From Bradyrhizobium sp. (GTDB lineage Bacteria; Pseudomonadota; Alphaproteobacteria; Rhizobiales; Xanthobacteraceae): a stretch of DNA of 47,450 bases. Under the pieces are notes generated by a model. It saw only the letters and a list, made by a program, of their open reading frames with translations. It had not been told where the DNA came from and ran no database searches. The stretch lies in contig JAQGKC010000417.1 in the NCBI GenBank assembly GCA_028290305.1, forward strand, positions 1 to 47,450. Reading direction: 5' to 3'. This document shows positions 8,133 to 17,378 of this stretch, piece after piece. Each line of letters opens with the position of its first letter. The stretch's first letter is position 1. Position numbers and translations under genes: made by a program.

Positions 8133-9405
8133 ACTCGTCTTCACTGACACTGAGGACTTCGACGCCACGCGCTTGAACAAGGCGATGGAGGTTATCGATC
8201 AGCGCCTCCGCGTTCTTGAGCCATTCTCCCCACAGTGGGAAGTGGCGGTCAATGAACTTAGGTTGTTCGGACTTGCCAGGATCAACGAGACAATTGCACC
8301 CGCATATGAGCGGGTGCAGCGGCTCGCCCAGTTTGGCTTCCTGGTCGCAGACTCTGCAACATCCTTGACGCTCTCGGGTGGGCATGATTTCACCTTCGTG
8401 ATCGGTGCAGGGCCAAAGAGAGATCTCTTCACGCCAACTCCGTTCTTGGCCATCACTCGCGAAGCGAATGCGACCGACTATGCAGTCGGCCGCTTCAAAT
8501 CATATGACGCGAGAACGGGTAACCTCGTCGTCACCATACTCACGGTCACCGGGAATGCCGGCCCGTTCAGCGACTGGTGGATCGGACCTCTTGCAGGGAA
8601 CACCCTGGCTGCCATGCAGCTTCTGACTGAAACCCAGTCGGCCAGGAACGGCGCCGTCAGCGCAATGGACGCATCAAGTGCGAATGCTGCGCAGACGAGT
8701 CTAGACCGCATCTCGACGACGAATGACGCTGCAGCTGCCCATGCTGATCGACTTGCAGCAGACGCCGCCGCTGCCTCGGCTGCGACGTTCGATCAATCGA
8801 ACTTCGTTCGGAAAGACTCTGCAGCTGGCTCGTTCGATCCAGCGAACTACATTCGGAAAGACGCTGCGGGCACCTACGCCCAGACGATCACCTTCTCGGC
8901 GAGTCCTGTCATACCGACCGTGACTGCCACCGACAGTTCGACGAAGGGTGCATCAACTGCATTTGTTGCCAAGGCGGTCGCAGATCTAGTGACGGCAGGC
9001 GACAACCGATGGTTGGCGAAATTTCCGGCTGGAACGGCCATGCTCTTTGTGCAGTCCGCCGCTCCGGTAGGTTGGACGAAAAGTACGGCGCACAACGACA
9101 AGGCTCTCCGCATTGTCTCTGGAGCAGCATCAAGTGGCGGTGCCCTGCCATTCTCGACCGCGTTCGCAAGAACGACGACAGACTACTTCACCTTGTCGAC
9201 GAACGAAATGCCCTGGCACGGACATAACCTCCAGATGTATTTCCGTTCTTACAATGTGACCTACAACGGAGGCGCACCAGAAACGGGTGAAGGCACCATG
9301 GGACCATCAGCCCCCGTTGATGGAGCCGGTGCGAGCTGGGGGCACACTCACGGCATGGACATGAGAGTCCAATACGTCGACTCAATTATCGCTACAAAGG
9401 ACTAA
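8113..9405 (+). CDS. tail fibre protein with tail-collar-type C-terminus
   Basis: A 430-aa fibre. ATG 8113 is preferred over the in-frame TTG 8107 and overlaps the 62-aa gene. Residues about 190-225 are an Ala/Asp-rich helix (ANAAQTSLDRISTTNDAAAAHA), followed by tandem FDQSNFVRKDSAAGS / FDPANYIRKDAAGTY repeats typical of fibre shafts. The C-terminal 130 residues carry the collar signature: FPAGTAMLFVQSAAPVGWTK, then a WHGHN and WGHTHGMDM His-rich end, and a final YVDSIIATKD strand. Collar-type tips recognise the host surface. It lies just upstream of a fibre-assembly-like gene, as usual for fibre modules. Confidence 0.8.
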   Translation: MSSTFPELVFTDTEDFDATRLNKAMEVIDQRLRVLEPFSPQWEVAVNELRLFGLARINETIAPAYERVQRLAQFGFLVADSATSLTLSGGHDFTFVIGAGPKRDLFTPTPFLAITREANATDYAVGRFKSYDARTGNLVVTILTVTGNAGPFSDWWIGPLAGNTLAAMQLLTETQSARNGAVSAMDASSANAAQTSLDRISTTNDAAAAHADRLAADAAAASAATFDQSNFVRKDSAAGSFDPANYIRKDAAGTYAQTITFSASPVIPTVTATDSSTKGASTAFVAKAVADLVTAGDNRWLAKFPAGTAMLFVQSAAPVGWTKSTAHNDKALRIVSGAASSGGALPFSTAFARTTTDYFTLSTNEMPWHGHNLQMYFRSYNVTYNGGAPETGEGTMGPSAPVDGAGASWGHTHGMDMRVQYVDSIIATKD

Positions 9406-9407
9406 AG

Positions 9408-9752
9408 ATGGCTCAAATTCCGCATGGCGATGAAGGCATGATCTGCCCTTTGCATAAGGAGGACATGTCGAAAGTCTGTCACAAGTGTCCGCTCTGGACG
9501 CTTGTTCGTGGAAAGCATCCTCAGACCGATGCGGAGATCGATAGGTGGTGCTGCTCACTCGCGTGGCTTCCGATCCTGATGATCGAAAACAGTCAGATGC
9601 AGCGACAAACCGGTGCCGCAATCGAAAGCTTCCGCAATGAGGTACTGAAGCAGCAGACCAGCGTGGATCGCATGATTGCAAATAGCTCACGGCCTGGCCC
9701 CATCACTTTGGACGCACCGTCCTACACCATCAATGGAGTTCTACCCAGATGA
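9408..9752 (+). CDS. Cys-rich small protein in the fibre module, probable metal binder
   Basis: A 114-aa protein of unknown function. Its first half has a dense Cys/His set: CPLHKEDMSKVCHKCPLW followed by WCC about 40 residues later, which looks like a structural zinc site. The second half is a helix (QMQRQTGAAIESFRNEV) and an extended C-terminus ending in YTINGVLPR. It starts two bases after the collar fibre gene and overlaps the next gene by four bases (ATGA), so it is co-translated with the fibre module. A role in fibre folding or attachment is only an inference from position. Confidence 0.6.
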   Translation: MAQIPHGDEGMICPLHKEDMSKVCHKCPLWTLVRGKHPQTDAEIDRWCCSLAWLPILMIENSQMQRQTGAAIESFRNEVLKQQTSVDRMIANSSRPGPITLDAPSYTINGVLPR

Positions 9753-10348
9753 AAGTGACGATTGTCAGACCCGACAACGTTGTGATCGTTGACGGCAGGG
9801 CGATGCGGGTGGATTGCGGGACACTTCCTGACTACGTCCGAATCGTCCAGTGGGATGAAGATCACGGCCACGTCGAGATGTTTCCATACGGCAGCGAGTT
9901 TGTGCCGTCGATCGATATTGAAAATCTCGACGATTTTCGGGACGCGATCGCGGCATGGCAGGCTGCAGCAAATCTGATCGACAACCCGCCGCCGCCTCCT
10001 CCTCCGACCAAAGAGCAGCTCACCAAGTATGCGGCTGTCCGACGTCTGGCGAAGGAGGTTGGAGGGTTTGTAGATCCTGCCTTTGGCTCCCTTTCGACGG
10101 ACCGTGACACGCGCGCAATTGTCGGTCAGTCAATTCAGTCCATCGATCTTGGGATCGTTGCTGAGCCGGTCAATTTCAAGATCCCGAGTGGGTTCGCCAG
10201 TCTAACACGAGCGGACTTCATCGCGATTGCGAAGGTCACAGCTGCTTTTGTGCAGTCGACCTTCGATCTCGAAGCAACTGTCACTCGGGACATCAATTCC
10301 GGAACGATCACCACGAACGCTCAAATCGACGCGGCCTTCTCGGCGTAA
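9749..10348 (+). CDS. tail fibre assembly-like protein with DUF4376-type C-terminus
   Basis: A 199-aa protein. Residues 1-75 form a small N-terminal domain with a VDCGTLPDYVRIVQWDEDHGHVE segment, like that of proteins following tail fibre genes. A poly-Pro linker (NPPPPPPPTKE, near residue 85) leads to a C-terminal helical domain: KYAAVRRLAKEVGGFVDP, then ..STDRDTRAIV.., then ..ASLTRADFIAIAKVTAAFVQSTFDLE. That fits DUF4376, which in many phages sits at the end of the fibre assembly chaperone. The protein probably assists folding or trimerisation of the fibre encoded just upstream. The start overlaps the upstream stop by ATGA. Confidence 0.7.
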   Translation: MKVTIVRPDNVVIVDGRAMRVDCGTLPDYVRIVQWDEDHGHVEMFPYGSEFVPSIDIENLDDFRDAIAAWQAAANLIDNPPPPPPPTKEQLTKYAAVRRLAKEVGGFVDPAFGSLSTDRDTRAIVGQSIQSIDLGIVAEPVNFKIPSGFASLTRADFIAIAKVTAAFVQSTFDLEATVTRDINSGTITTNAQIDAAFSA

Positions 10349-10363
10349 GAATCGAGCATTCGC

Positions 10364-10783
10364 ATGGAAGTGTCAGTAACGGGCAAGATGCCCGACGTGG
10401 TGGATGACTCGTTCACGGTAGCCACCAACGAAGACTGGGTGAGAGAATACCAGCTCAAAATCAACAATGCTGCCGTCCAGATCGAATTGGACTGGAAGCT
10501 CTACATGCAAATGCAGAGCAAAGCCGGTTCACTAGCCTTGACGGCATCAACCAGCAATCAGCGCCTCGTCGTCACCGATCGGGCGTCTGGAAAGTTCCAG
10601 TTTCGAAACAAGCAGGCTGACGCCGCTCAGATCGATCCGGGGGCCTACACCTATGACATCGTCCTCGTTGCTGGCGATGGCATCTACCGTCTCGTGAAAG
10701 GGACAATCACGGTCGACAGGGGGATCACCCTCGTGCCGGGTCAAGAGAAGTGGTCGCACTTTCCTCTGATCCTCCGACCGTAA
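10364..10783 (+). CDS. phage beta-sandwich protein, BppU-like layout (139 aa)
   Basis: A 139-aa protein with alternating strands and the sequence plan of small phage baseplate-upper (BppU-like) or adhesin-related proteins. There is an N-terminal 'D..W.REYQLKI..AAVQIELDWKLYMQM' segment, a central LVVTDRASGKFQFR stretch, then DPGAYTYDIVL and a C-terminal RLVKGTITVDRGIT. In other phages such proteins lie in fibre modules and decorate the baseplate. It ends the fibre module: a strong terminator follows 24 bases downstream. The family assignment is by pattern only. Confidence 0.5.
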   Translation: MEVSVTGKMPDVVDDSFTVATNEDWVREYQLKINNAAVQIELDWKLYMQMQSKAGSLALTASTSNQRLVVTDRASGKFQFRNKQADAAQIDPGAYTYDIVLVAGDGIYRLVKGTITVDRGITLVPGQEKWSHFPLILRP

Positions 10784-10806
10784 CCATCATCGCCATCATT
10801 CACCCG

Positions 10807-10832
10807 GGCCGCCTCATCATGGCGGCCTTTTT
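10807..10832 (+). terminator. Rho-independent terminator after the fibre module
   Basis: A perfect 7-bp stem (GGCCGCC / GGCGGCC) with a 7-base loop, followed directly by five T. It separates the baseplate/fibre genes from the sheath gene. Confidence 0.85.
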
Positions 10833-10849
10833 GTTTGGGAGAACACTAC

Positions 10850-12286
10850 GTGACTGTTCAATATCTACACGGCATCGAGACGATCGAACTCGATAGCCCC
10901 GCTGGACCGGTCGAGACCGTCAAGTCGAACGTGATCGGACTCGTCGGCACGGCGCCGGACGCTGACCCCAATATCTTCCCGCTCAACACGCCTGTGGCCG
11001 TCTTCTCCGACGCGCTCAAGGCGGGTCAGCTCAAGTCGACCGGCACGCTGCTCGACGGCGTCGACGCTATCTTCAGCCAGAAGTCGGCTGTCATCGTCGT
11101 TGTCCGCGTCGGTGAAGGCGTAAGCCAGGAAGAGTCCTGGTCCAACCTGGTCGGTTCGCCGTCCGGCAAAACCGGCGTCTGGTCGCTGCTCAAGTCGCGC
11201 CCGATGCTGCAGGTCATTCCGAAGCTGCTCGTCGCTCCGGGCCATACCGGTGGTCGACCGACCAACGGTCTGTCGAACCTGGTCATCGGCGACCAGGGTC
11301 AGGACTACGTTCTGGCTACCACGACCCTCACCATCGACCCGCCTCCGGCTGGTGGCCGCCAGGCGAAAGCTGTGCCCCAGGTGGTCGGCGGCAAGCTGAC
11401 CGGCGCGATCATCACCGACCCCGGCTTCGGCTACACCGGCACCGTTCCGAACGTCACCGTGGCTGGCGCGGGTGCCGGCGCCGCTGTCACCGCGACCCTC
11501 GGCCACGTCGCCAACCCGGTTGGTGTCGCGATGGCCTCCATCGTCGACCGTCTCCGGGCGGTAGCCTTCCTCGACGGTCCCGGCACCTCGTATGAGGACG
11601 CGGTACAGTATCGCGCCGACTACGGCAGCCAGCGCATCAGCGTCATCGATCCTGGTGTTCTGAGCTGGGATATCGAGAACTCCGTCTACGTGACGAAGCC
11701 TGCTTCGGCCTACGCGGCCGGTATCCAGGCTCGCATCGACGAGGAGAAGGGCTTCTGGTACTCGTTCTCGAACGAGCTGATCCAGAACATCGGTGGTCCC
11801 GCGCGACCGGTCGACTTCATGCCGAACGACCGTGACTGCGAAGCCAACATGCTCAACTCGAACCAGGTGACGAGCATCATCCACGATGACGGTTTCCGGT
11901 TCTGGGGTCTGCGCAACACCGGCACCGACCCGCTCTGGGCGCAGCTGTCGGTCCGCCGAACCGCTGACATGGTGTACGAGAGCCTGGAACGCGCTGAGCG
12001 TTCGCGCCTCGATAAGCCGTTCAGCACCCAGCTGCTCTCCGGCATCCAGGGCGACGTCAACGCCTACCTCCGACTGCTCCGCTCGCGCGGCGCTCTGATC
12101 GGCGGCAAGGCCTGGATCGACCCGACCATCAACACCCCGGCGACCTTCGCTGCGGGCGAGCTGTCGGTCGACTTCGATCTCGAGCCGCCGGCCTGCTTGG
12201 AGCACCTGCAGTTCCGCGCTCGCCGCAACCCGAACTACTACAATGACTTCATTGAAGAGTTCAACCGGACGGTCACCAGCGGCTAA
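10850..12286 (+). CDS. tail sheath protein (Mu gpL / P2 gpFI-type)
   Basis: A 478-aa sheath subunit, which surrounds the tail tube and contracts at infection. GTG 10850 is chosen because GGGAGA lies just upstream; a TTG at 10835 would overlap that site. The N-terminus has the strand YLHGIETIELDSPAGPVETVKSNVIGLVGTAPDAD, typical of sheath proteins, where the first strand handshakes with neighbours. The C-terminal third has the conserved SVRRTADMVYESLERAERSRLDKPFS, then GGKAWIDPTINTPATFAAGELSVDFDLEPPACLEHLQF and a final YYNDFIEEF helix. An extra segment near residues 150-220 (VIGDQGQDYV to AAVTATLGH, with Gly/Ala repeats) is a decoration insert. Confidence 0.92.
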   Translation: MTVQYLHGIETIELDSPAGPVETVKSNVIGLVGTAPDADPNIFPLNTPVAVFSDALKAGQLKSTGTLLDGVDAIFSQKSAVIVVVRVGEGVSQEESWSNLVGSPSGKTGVWSLLKSRPMLQVIPKLLVAPGHTGGRPTNGLSNLVIGDQGQDYVLATTTLTIDPPPAGGRQAKAVPQVVGGKLTGAIITDPGFGYTGTVPNVTVAGAGAGAAVTATLGHVANPVGVAMASIVDRLRAVAFLDGPGTSYEDAVQYRADYGSQRISVIDPGVLSWDIENSVYVTKPASAYAAGIQARIDEEKGFWYSFSNELIQNIGGPARPVDFMPNDRDCEANMLNSNQVTSIIHDDGFRFWGLRNTGTDPLWAQLSVRRTADMVYESLERAERSRLDKPFSTQLLSGIQGDVNAYLRLLRSRGALIGGKAWIDPTINTPATFAAGELSVDFDLEPPACLEHLQFRARRNPNYYNDFIEEFNRTVTSG

Positions 12287-12330
12287 TCGCTGAGACAACC
12301 CCGAACCTCAACCACCCAAGCGCCTGTCAC

Positions 12331-12365
12331 GAGCCGCTCGGTCCTTTAATGGGCCGGGCGCGCTC
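12331..12365 (+). promoter_or_regulatory. long stem-loop between sheath and tube genes
   Basis: About 14 base pairs form a hairpin (left arm 12331-12344, loop TTTAAT, right arm 12351-12365) with one bulged base and two G-T pairs. No T-run follows, so it is not a standard terminator. It could stabilise the tube mRNA or attenuate read-through, adjusting the sheath-to-tube ratio. Confidence 0.45.
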
Positions 12366-12385
12366 TGGCGTGGCCGGAGACCTAA

Positions 12386-12910
12386 ATGAGCAATCTTCGC
12401 GACTCCAACATTTTCCAGGACTTCACCGTCTGGATCGACGACGTTGGCAAAATCGGTGAAGCCCCTGGCTTCCAGCCGCCGGAAATCAATATCGCTGTGG
12501 AAGAGTTCCGCGGCGGCGGCATGGACGGTACCGCTGAAATTCCGTTCGGCATCGAAAAGATCGAGTTCGATTTCAGCCTCCATACCTGGGACGAACAGGT
12601 CTGGCAGAACCTCGGCTACGGCCCCGGTTCGCTCGATGTGCCGATCACCTTCCGCGGTTATCTTCTGACGGCCAGCGGCGCCGAGAAGGGCGTCATCATC
12701 GAGACCCACTCGCTGATCAAGTCGATCAAGCCGAGCAAGGTCGAAGCCGGCAAGAAGGTCGACATGACCATCAGCCTCTGTGCCAACTACTTCCGGCACG
12801 AGATCAACGGCGTCACCGTCACCGAAATCGACGTGTTCAACAAGATCACGATCATCGGCGGCGTCGACAAAAGCTCCAACGCTCGCCGGATCCTCGGCTT
12901 CACCTACTAA
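12386..12910 (+). CDS. major tail tube protein (P2 gpFII family)
   Basis: A 174-aa tube subunit of the P2 FII family, forming the inner tube through which DNA passes. The family signature is clear: NIFQDFTVWIDDVGKIGEAPGFQPPEI at the N-terminus, GGMDGTAEIPFGIEKIEFDFSL in the centre, and DVPITFRGYLL, HSLIKSIKPSKVEAGKKVDMTISLCANYFRHEINGV and EIDVFN toward the end. Length is as in P2 (172 aa). It follows the sheath gene by 99 bases that hold the hairpin at 12331-12365, and precedes a terminator. Confidence 0.92.
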   Translation: MSNLRDSNIFQDFTVWIDDVGKIGEAPGFQPPEINIAVEEFRGGGMDGTAEIPFGIEKIEFDFSLHTWDEQVWQNLGYGPGSLDVPITFRGYLLTASGAEKGVIIETHSLIKSIKPSKVEAGKKVDMTISLCANYFRHEINGVTVTEIDVFNKITIIGGVDKSSNARRILGFTY

Positions 12911-12939
12911 GGTTCAGCCGGTCCACAATCCAAAGCTGA

Positions 12940-12968
12940 GGCCTCGCCCTAACCGGCGGGGCCTTTTT
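12940..12968 (+). terminator. Rho-independent terminator after the tube gene
   Basis: Stem GGCCTCGCC / GGCGGGGCC (nine pairs, one wobble), loop CTAACC, followed by five T. It ends the sheath-tube transcript. Confidence 0.85.
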
Positions 12969-13000
12969 CTTTCCTACCAAAACCAAGGTGTGCAAAACCA

Positions 13001-13446
13001 ATGGCTACTTCTACGAACGAGAAAATCTTTAACCTCAAGTTCCCCTTCGAACATCGCGGCGCGACCTACGTCGAGTTCAAGGCGCGGCGCCCGAAGGTGC
13101 GCGACCTGCGGAACTTCATCAAGAACGTCGACAAGGAAGGCATCGTCGCGATGGAGAAGGTGCTGGCCGATCTCATGGAGATCGATACCGCCGTCATCGC
13201 CGAGATCGACGTCGAGGACTTCGGACCCATGAAGCATTGGTTCGAAAGTTTTTTAGAGAAAATGACGAGCGAATCCAGCGAATCCTAATCGACAGCTTCC
13301 CGATCTTCGAGCGGTTCAAGTGGACCCTCGAAGACGTGGAGGCACTGGATTTCTCGGATTTCCTCCTGATCTCCGACGGTGTCGCGGCTCTCAATCAGCG
13401 TGACGCCGACGAGATAGCGAAAATACGTGCGGCTCAGGGCAAGTAG
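13001..13446 (+). CDS. tail assembly chaperone, zero-frame product (gpE-like) and -1 frameshift fusion (gpE+E'-like)
   Basis: The zero frame (13001-13288, 95 aa) matches the Mu gp41 / P2 gpE tail assembly chaperone family. At 13249-13255 the gene has T TTT TTA in the correct phase (codons AGT TTT TTA), a classic slippery heptamer. After a -1 slip, reading continues in the overlapping frame from AGA 13255 to the stop at 13446, giving a 148-aa fusion with the tail RENDERIQRILIDSFPIFERFKW. Contractile-tail phages make both products, which coat the tape measure during tail assembly (family knowledge). The second frame has no convincing ribosome site of its own. The gene lies between tube and tape measure, where this pair always sits. 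Confidence 0.85.
13249..13255 (+). other. programmed -1 ribosomal frameshift site T TTT TTA
   Basis: The heptamer lies in frame as X XXY YYZ inside the chaperone gene, ahead of a 63-codon -1 extension. The position, direction and gene context all match the known E/E' frameshift of P2-like phages. Confidence 0.8.
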
Positions 13447-13484
13447 CCCTGGGCCTTCTTTTTTTCTGACACGATGGAGCGGCA

Positions 13485-16400
13485 ATGTCCGACAACAATC
13501 TCGACATCAGGGCGCGCCTTACTGGCGAAGACCGGTTGTCGCCTACCGTCGTCAAGCTCTTGGCAAAGATCAAGAGCTTGGAAGAGCAGATGGCCAAGTT
13601 CGGCAAACAAGCCAAGAACGCCATCACCGACATTCCGATGGAAGGCTACGTCAAGCAGATCAACGCCACTTCGAAGCGATTAACGGCTTGACGAGGAAGC
13701 ACCTCGACTGGGCAAAGGCCAACGGCGTCGCTGGCGATCAAGCCCAGATGAGCTGGGGCAAGCTCACCAACGAAATCATCCGGCTCCAGAAGGAGCACGA
13801 GAAGTGGACCAACTCCACGACTCGGGGTTCCAAGACGCGCGCCAAGGCCGCGCAGGACGAGCTGAACCAGCAATACAAGAACGCCGTGGCGTTCAAATAC
13901 CTCTACAACAAGGTCGGCGAGCAGCGGCTCGACATTGCACGCCGGACCACCGAGCAGATCGGCAACCTGGAAGCTGCGCATCTGCGCAACCAGGAGCGCC
14001 GGCACGCTCTCCACCTGGGTAACATCGCTCGAATGCGCCGTGATGCCATGAACAGCATGCGGTCGCTCGGGAATATCGGCAACAGGGCAGGGCCGTATGC
14101 TGCGGCAGCAGCCGCGGCGACTGGCTATGCCGGCGTGAGTGCATTCCGTACCCGTATGCGGGTCGATACGGCCGAGACGAACCTGAAAATGTTCGGCGGC
14201 ATGAGCCAGGACGAAGTCCGTGAGATGCGGCGGTCCTACGGCAACCGCGCAGCGATCAGGTACGGCATGTCGCCGGACAAGATGATCGACGCCTACACCG
14301 AAGTGATCAAGGCCGGCGTGCCCAAGGAAAAGGCCCAGGCGGTCACCGACACGATCCTGAAGAGCAGCACTGGCCTGGATCTCGACGTCAAAGAGACCAC
14401 CAGGTTTGCAACGCGCGTTGCGACGTTGACCCAGAACATGAAGACGCTGGATCCGGCTAAGCTGAAAAGCATCCTGAACGCCGTAACCATCGCGGGTGCT
14501 GAAACGGCTGCCGACCCGAACGAAATCATCGCGGCCAACCGGCGGGCGTCGGGCGTCTTCGCGACCTCGAAGTTCACGCCTGAGGATCTCTCGGCATTCA
14601 CTGGCGCTGGAGTCTCGGTCGGTCTTCCGTCCTCGAAGACCGGTACGTTCCTCGGCTTCATCGTCAACGAACTGGTCGGCGCCAAGAATGCGCGTGGCCA
14701 GCGAGGCAAGGACCTCTCGCAGGCTTCGAACCTGCTGGGACTCGGCGGTCGAGCGAACCTGTCGGCCCAGATGGCAGCCAATCCTGCTGATACCTTGATG
14801 AAGATCTTCGACAAGGTCGGCGGCATGAACGAGCAGCAGCAGAACAAGGTGCTGAACCTGCTCGGTATGCGTGAGTGGCGAGACGAGTTGGCTGCATTCG
14901 TCGAGGCCAGAGAAAACCTGGCGGATGTGCTGGCGAAGATCCGCGACCCGAAAAACGCCAAGCTCGGCGACGAGATCAACGACAAGAGACTCAAGTCGCT
15001 GGCTGGTCGCTGGAAGTCTCTCGTCGCCGCGATGTCGCTGGTGTGGGAGTCGGTCGGAGCCGGCCTGGAAAAGGCGTTCGGCCAGATCTCAGACTTCTTC
15101 ACCGACTATCTCGGTAGGCTCGACACCAGCAAGATCACTTCCACGGTTGAGGCGTTCACGGACGGTCTCGTCCAGGGTCTAGGCTTTGACAGCTGGACTT
15201 CGATGCTCAAGGCAGCTTTCGGTAATCCGGAAGACGTCAAGGGTTGGGCCTCCCAGATCGGCGGCTTCACCAAGGGCTTCATGTCCGCGATGAAGGAGAT
15301 GTGGGACGTCGGCTCGGCCATCTGGACGGGCATGATGAAAGCGTTCGGCGTCGACGCTGCAGACCCCGAGTCGATCGGTAAGTTCACCGGTCGCGTCGTC
15401 GAGTTCGGTGTAGCTCTGAAAGCAATCGGCACATTCGCCGAAACGCTTTCGAGCATCGTCACCTTCGTCAAAGGACTCGCTGCGGCGGTCGCCATGTTCT
15501 CGGGTGTTCCGGGATGGGCGGCGCTGACAGCGTTCATCGCAGCCAAGAACCAGGATGCCGGCATTCCGGAGTACAACATCAAGCGGCCCGGTGAGAGTGT
15601 TACCCAGTGGCGTGAACGGCAACGGGCGACGAAGGAGCTTCGGCGTTACAAGACGCCTTCTGGTGCAGATCCACTGTTCCAGCCGTCGAGCTATACTGGT
15701 CCGACCGACTTCTCGAGTCGGCGCCGGTCCAGCGATATTGCTGACAACCTTCAAAAGTTCACCGGCAAGATCGAGCGCGCTGCCTTTATCAGCAACGGTT
15801 CCGGCGGCGGCTTCCAGACCGCGATGATGGGTGGCGGAGGCTCCGGCCTCGGCCTCTCCGGATCGGGTGGTGGCGGCGGAGGTGGCGGCGTCATTGGCGG
15901 CGTTCCAAGCCTGATGACCAACATGCCTGGCACGGCTCTTCCGAGCTTCGGGCTCGGCCGCAACGGCATCATCAAGCGAGATGCGGTTCCGTCGTTCGGT
16001 GACCGCGGTCTCAACAGCCCTGGTGCCGACATGAGCGTCGGCCAGGGCCTCAGTGGCAACGCCTTCCTCCAGGCGCGCCGTGCCAAGTTCGCCGAGGAGA
16101 TCAAGAACGATCCGAGTCTGGCACTCCACCTCGCGGCCATGCAGCAGACCGAGGGCGCCAGCAAGGGCGGCACGATCGAGAGCCTCATGAACCGTGCAGA
16201 CATGCAGGGGAAATCGCTGCGACAGATGCTCGGCTACAGCGCTGATGGCAGGATCAATCCGAAGAGCTTTTACGGACCCATCCGTCGAGGTGAACTTGGA
16301 CCCGCGATCGAGAGGCTGAGGCGAAACCCGAAAGAGTTCGCGAAGTACGACGCTTTCACCCAGAAAGCTATCGCGGGAAGCCATGCCATCGGTGGCTACA

Positions 16401-16816
16401 CCGATCAAGGCCTGCCCACCGATCCGAACGGATCGCGGAGAACTGGTATCCCTGGGTTCAAGATCAGCCCCAAGGACGGCAACGAGTTCACGGACTGGGT
16501 CGGTCCTGGATCGAGTTACGGTCGCGGTCGCCAAGGTGCGATCAACTTCCGTCACTTCTACGAGAACGGCATCTCGGGTTCGTCGGACTCGCCGATCGGC
16601 GCCGTGCCGACGCCCGCGCAAACCATCCAGAACGTCCCATCGCCGCGGTCTATCGCGCCGAACAGTGACGCCGGCTCGGGCGGGTCGCGCGGCAACGTCG
16701 CGATCCACATCAACGGCAGCAGCCACGATCCGGAAGCGCTGGCAACGTTGGTCCAGCGCCGCGTTGATGAGTCGATGAACTGGCGAACCCACGACACAGC
16801 GTCGGAATACACCTAA
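13485..16816 (+). CDS. tail tape measure protein, with an apparent 1-nt frameshift near codon 64
   Basis: The tape measure sets tail length and is ejected with DNA. The true start is ATG 13485 (GGAGCGGCA upstream; MSDNNLDIRARLTGEDRLS is a typical tape-measure opening). This frame ends at TGA 13689-13691. The body continues one frame away from about 13676 (AINGLTRKHLDWAKANG) to 16816. A single missing base near 13676 (AAG-GCG read as AAGCG) would restore one protein of about 1,110 aa. No slippery site is present. The body has a long helical region, a TP901-type core (about 13,990-15,100), hydrophobic segments near 15,450-15,550, a Gly-rich stretch near 15,830-15,900, and a C-terminal domain (MQQTEGASKGGTIESLMNRA...) that looks like a peptidoglycan hydrolase (inference). 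Confidence 0.85.
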
Positions 16817-16818
16817 TT

Positions 16819-16844
16819 CCCCTGGCCCTACGGGGCCGGGGTTT
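16819..16844 (+). terminator. hairpin terminator after the tape measure gene
   Basis: CCCC-T-GGCCC pairs with GGGCC-GGGG around a TACG loop, then TTT. The T-run is short, so termination may be partial. Confidence 0.55.
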
Positions 16845-16868
16845 CCCCTTCAATTTCCAGAGGAAGAT

Positions 16869-17375
16869 ATGGCTGACGTTCTACTTGGTCTTGGCTCTCA
16901 AGATCCAAACGCATCTGACGAGACCGCGCTGATCCTCTTCTACGTGCCCATCAAGGGCGTCGATACGCCGAACTTCGAAACGTTTCAGCGTGACGTGCAA
17001 TTCACCTGGGCTTCGGCCGAGCGCCTTTCTCGCGATCCGGCTATGCAGTTCACCGGTCCTGGCGAGGACAATATATCGATCGCCGGCCGGATGTTCCCTT
17101 ATCACTTCGGCGGTCTATCGACGCTCGATCGCTTGCGAAAGGCCGGTCGGGCCGGCAAGCCTATGATCATGGTGCGGTTTTATCCTCTGATCAACCCTGC
17201 AGGGTACGGTTCCGAGGTGGTCGGCAACTACGTCATCAAGCGCGTGCAAACCGTCGAGTCCAAAATCGGCGCCATCGGTATCGCTCACAAGATCGACTTC
17301 ACCCTGGAGCTTCAGCGCTATGGTGACGACCTCGACAATACGAGCGACATCCTCAACGAGTTGAATGCGACCTAA
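16869..17375 (+). CDS. tail protein U (P2 gpU family)
   Basis: A 168-aa protein of the gpU family, needed for tail tube termination or completion in P2-like phages. The family features are the N-terminal strand ALILFYVPIKGVDTPNFETFQRDVQFTWASAERL, then RMFPYHFGGLSTLDRLRKAGRAGKPMIMVRF and GNYVIKRVQTVESKIGAIGIAHKIDFTLELQRY. GpU proteins are about 130-160 aa, so the length is usual. AGAGGAAG precedes the ATG. It is followed three bases later by gpX and then gpD, the canonical U-X-D order of P2. Confidence 0.9.
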   Translation: MADVLLGLGSQDPNASDETALILFYVPIKGVDTPNFETFQRDVQFTWASAERLSRDPAMQFTGPGEDNISIAGRMFPYHFGGLSTLDRLRKAGRAGKPMIMVRFYPLINPAGYGSEVVGNYVIKRVQTVESKIGAIGIAHKIDFTLELQRYGDDLDNTSDILNELNAT

Positions 17376-17378
17376 GCA

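Noticed and set aside
10865..12298. 477-aa open frame on the - strand opposite the sheath gene
   Set aside because: Shadow of the high-GC sheath gene; no recognisable protein.
13237..13446. Separate 69-aa gene after the tail chaperone
   Set aside because: Better explained as the -1 extension reached from T TTT TTA; no own ribosome site.
13660..13691. Programmed frameshift in the tape measure gene
   Set aside because: No X XXY YYZ heptamer and no stimulatory structure; tape measure genes are not known to use one. A missing base is simpler.
15179..16792. 537-aa open frame on the - strand opposite the tape measure gene
   Set aside because: Shadow frame; Arg/Ala/Asp-rich composition without domain pattern.
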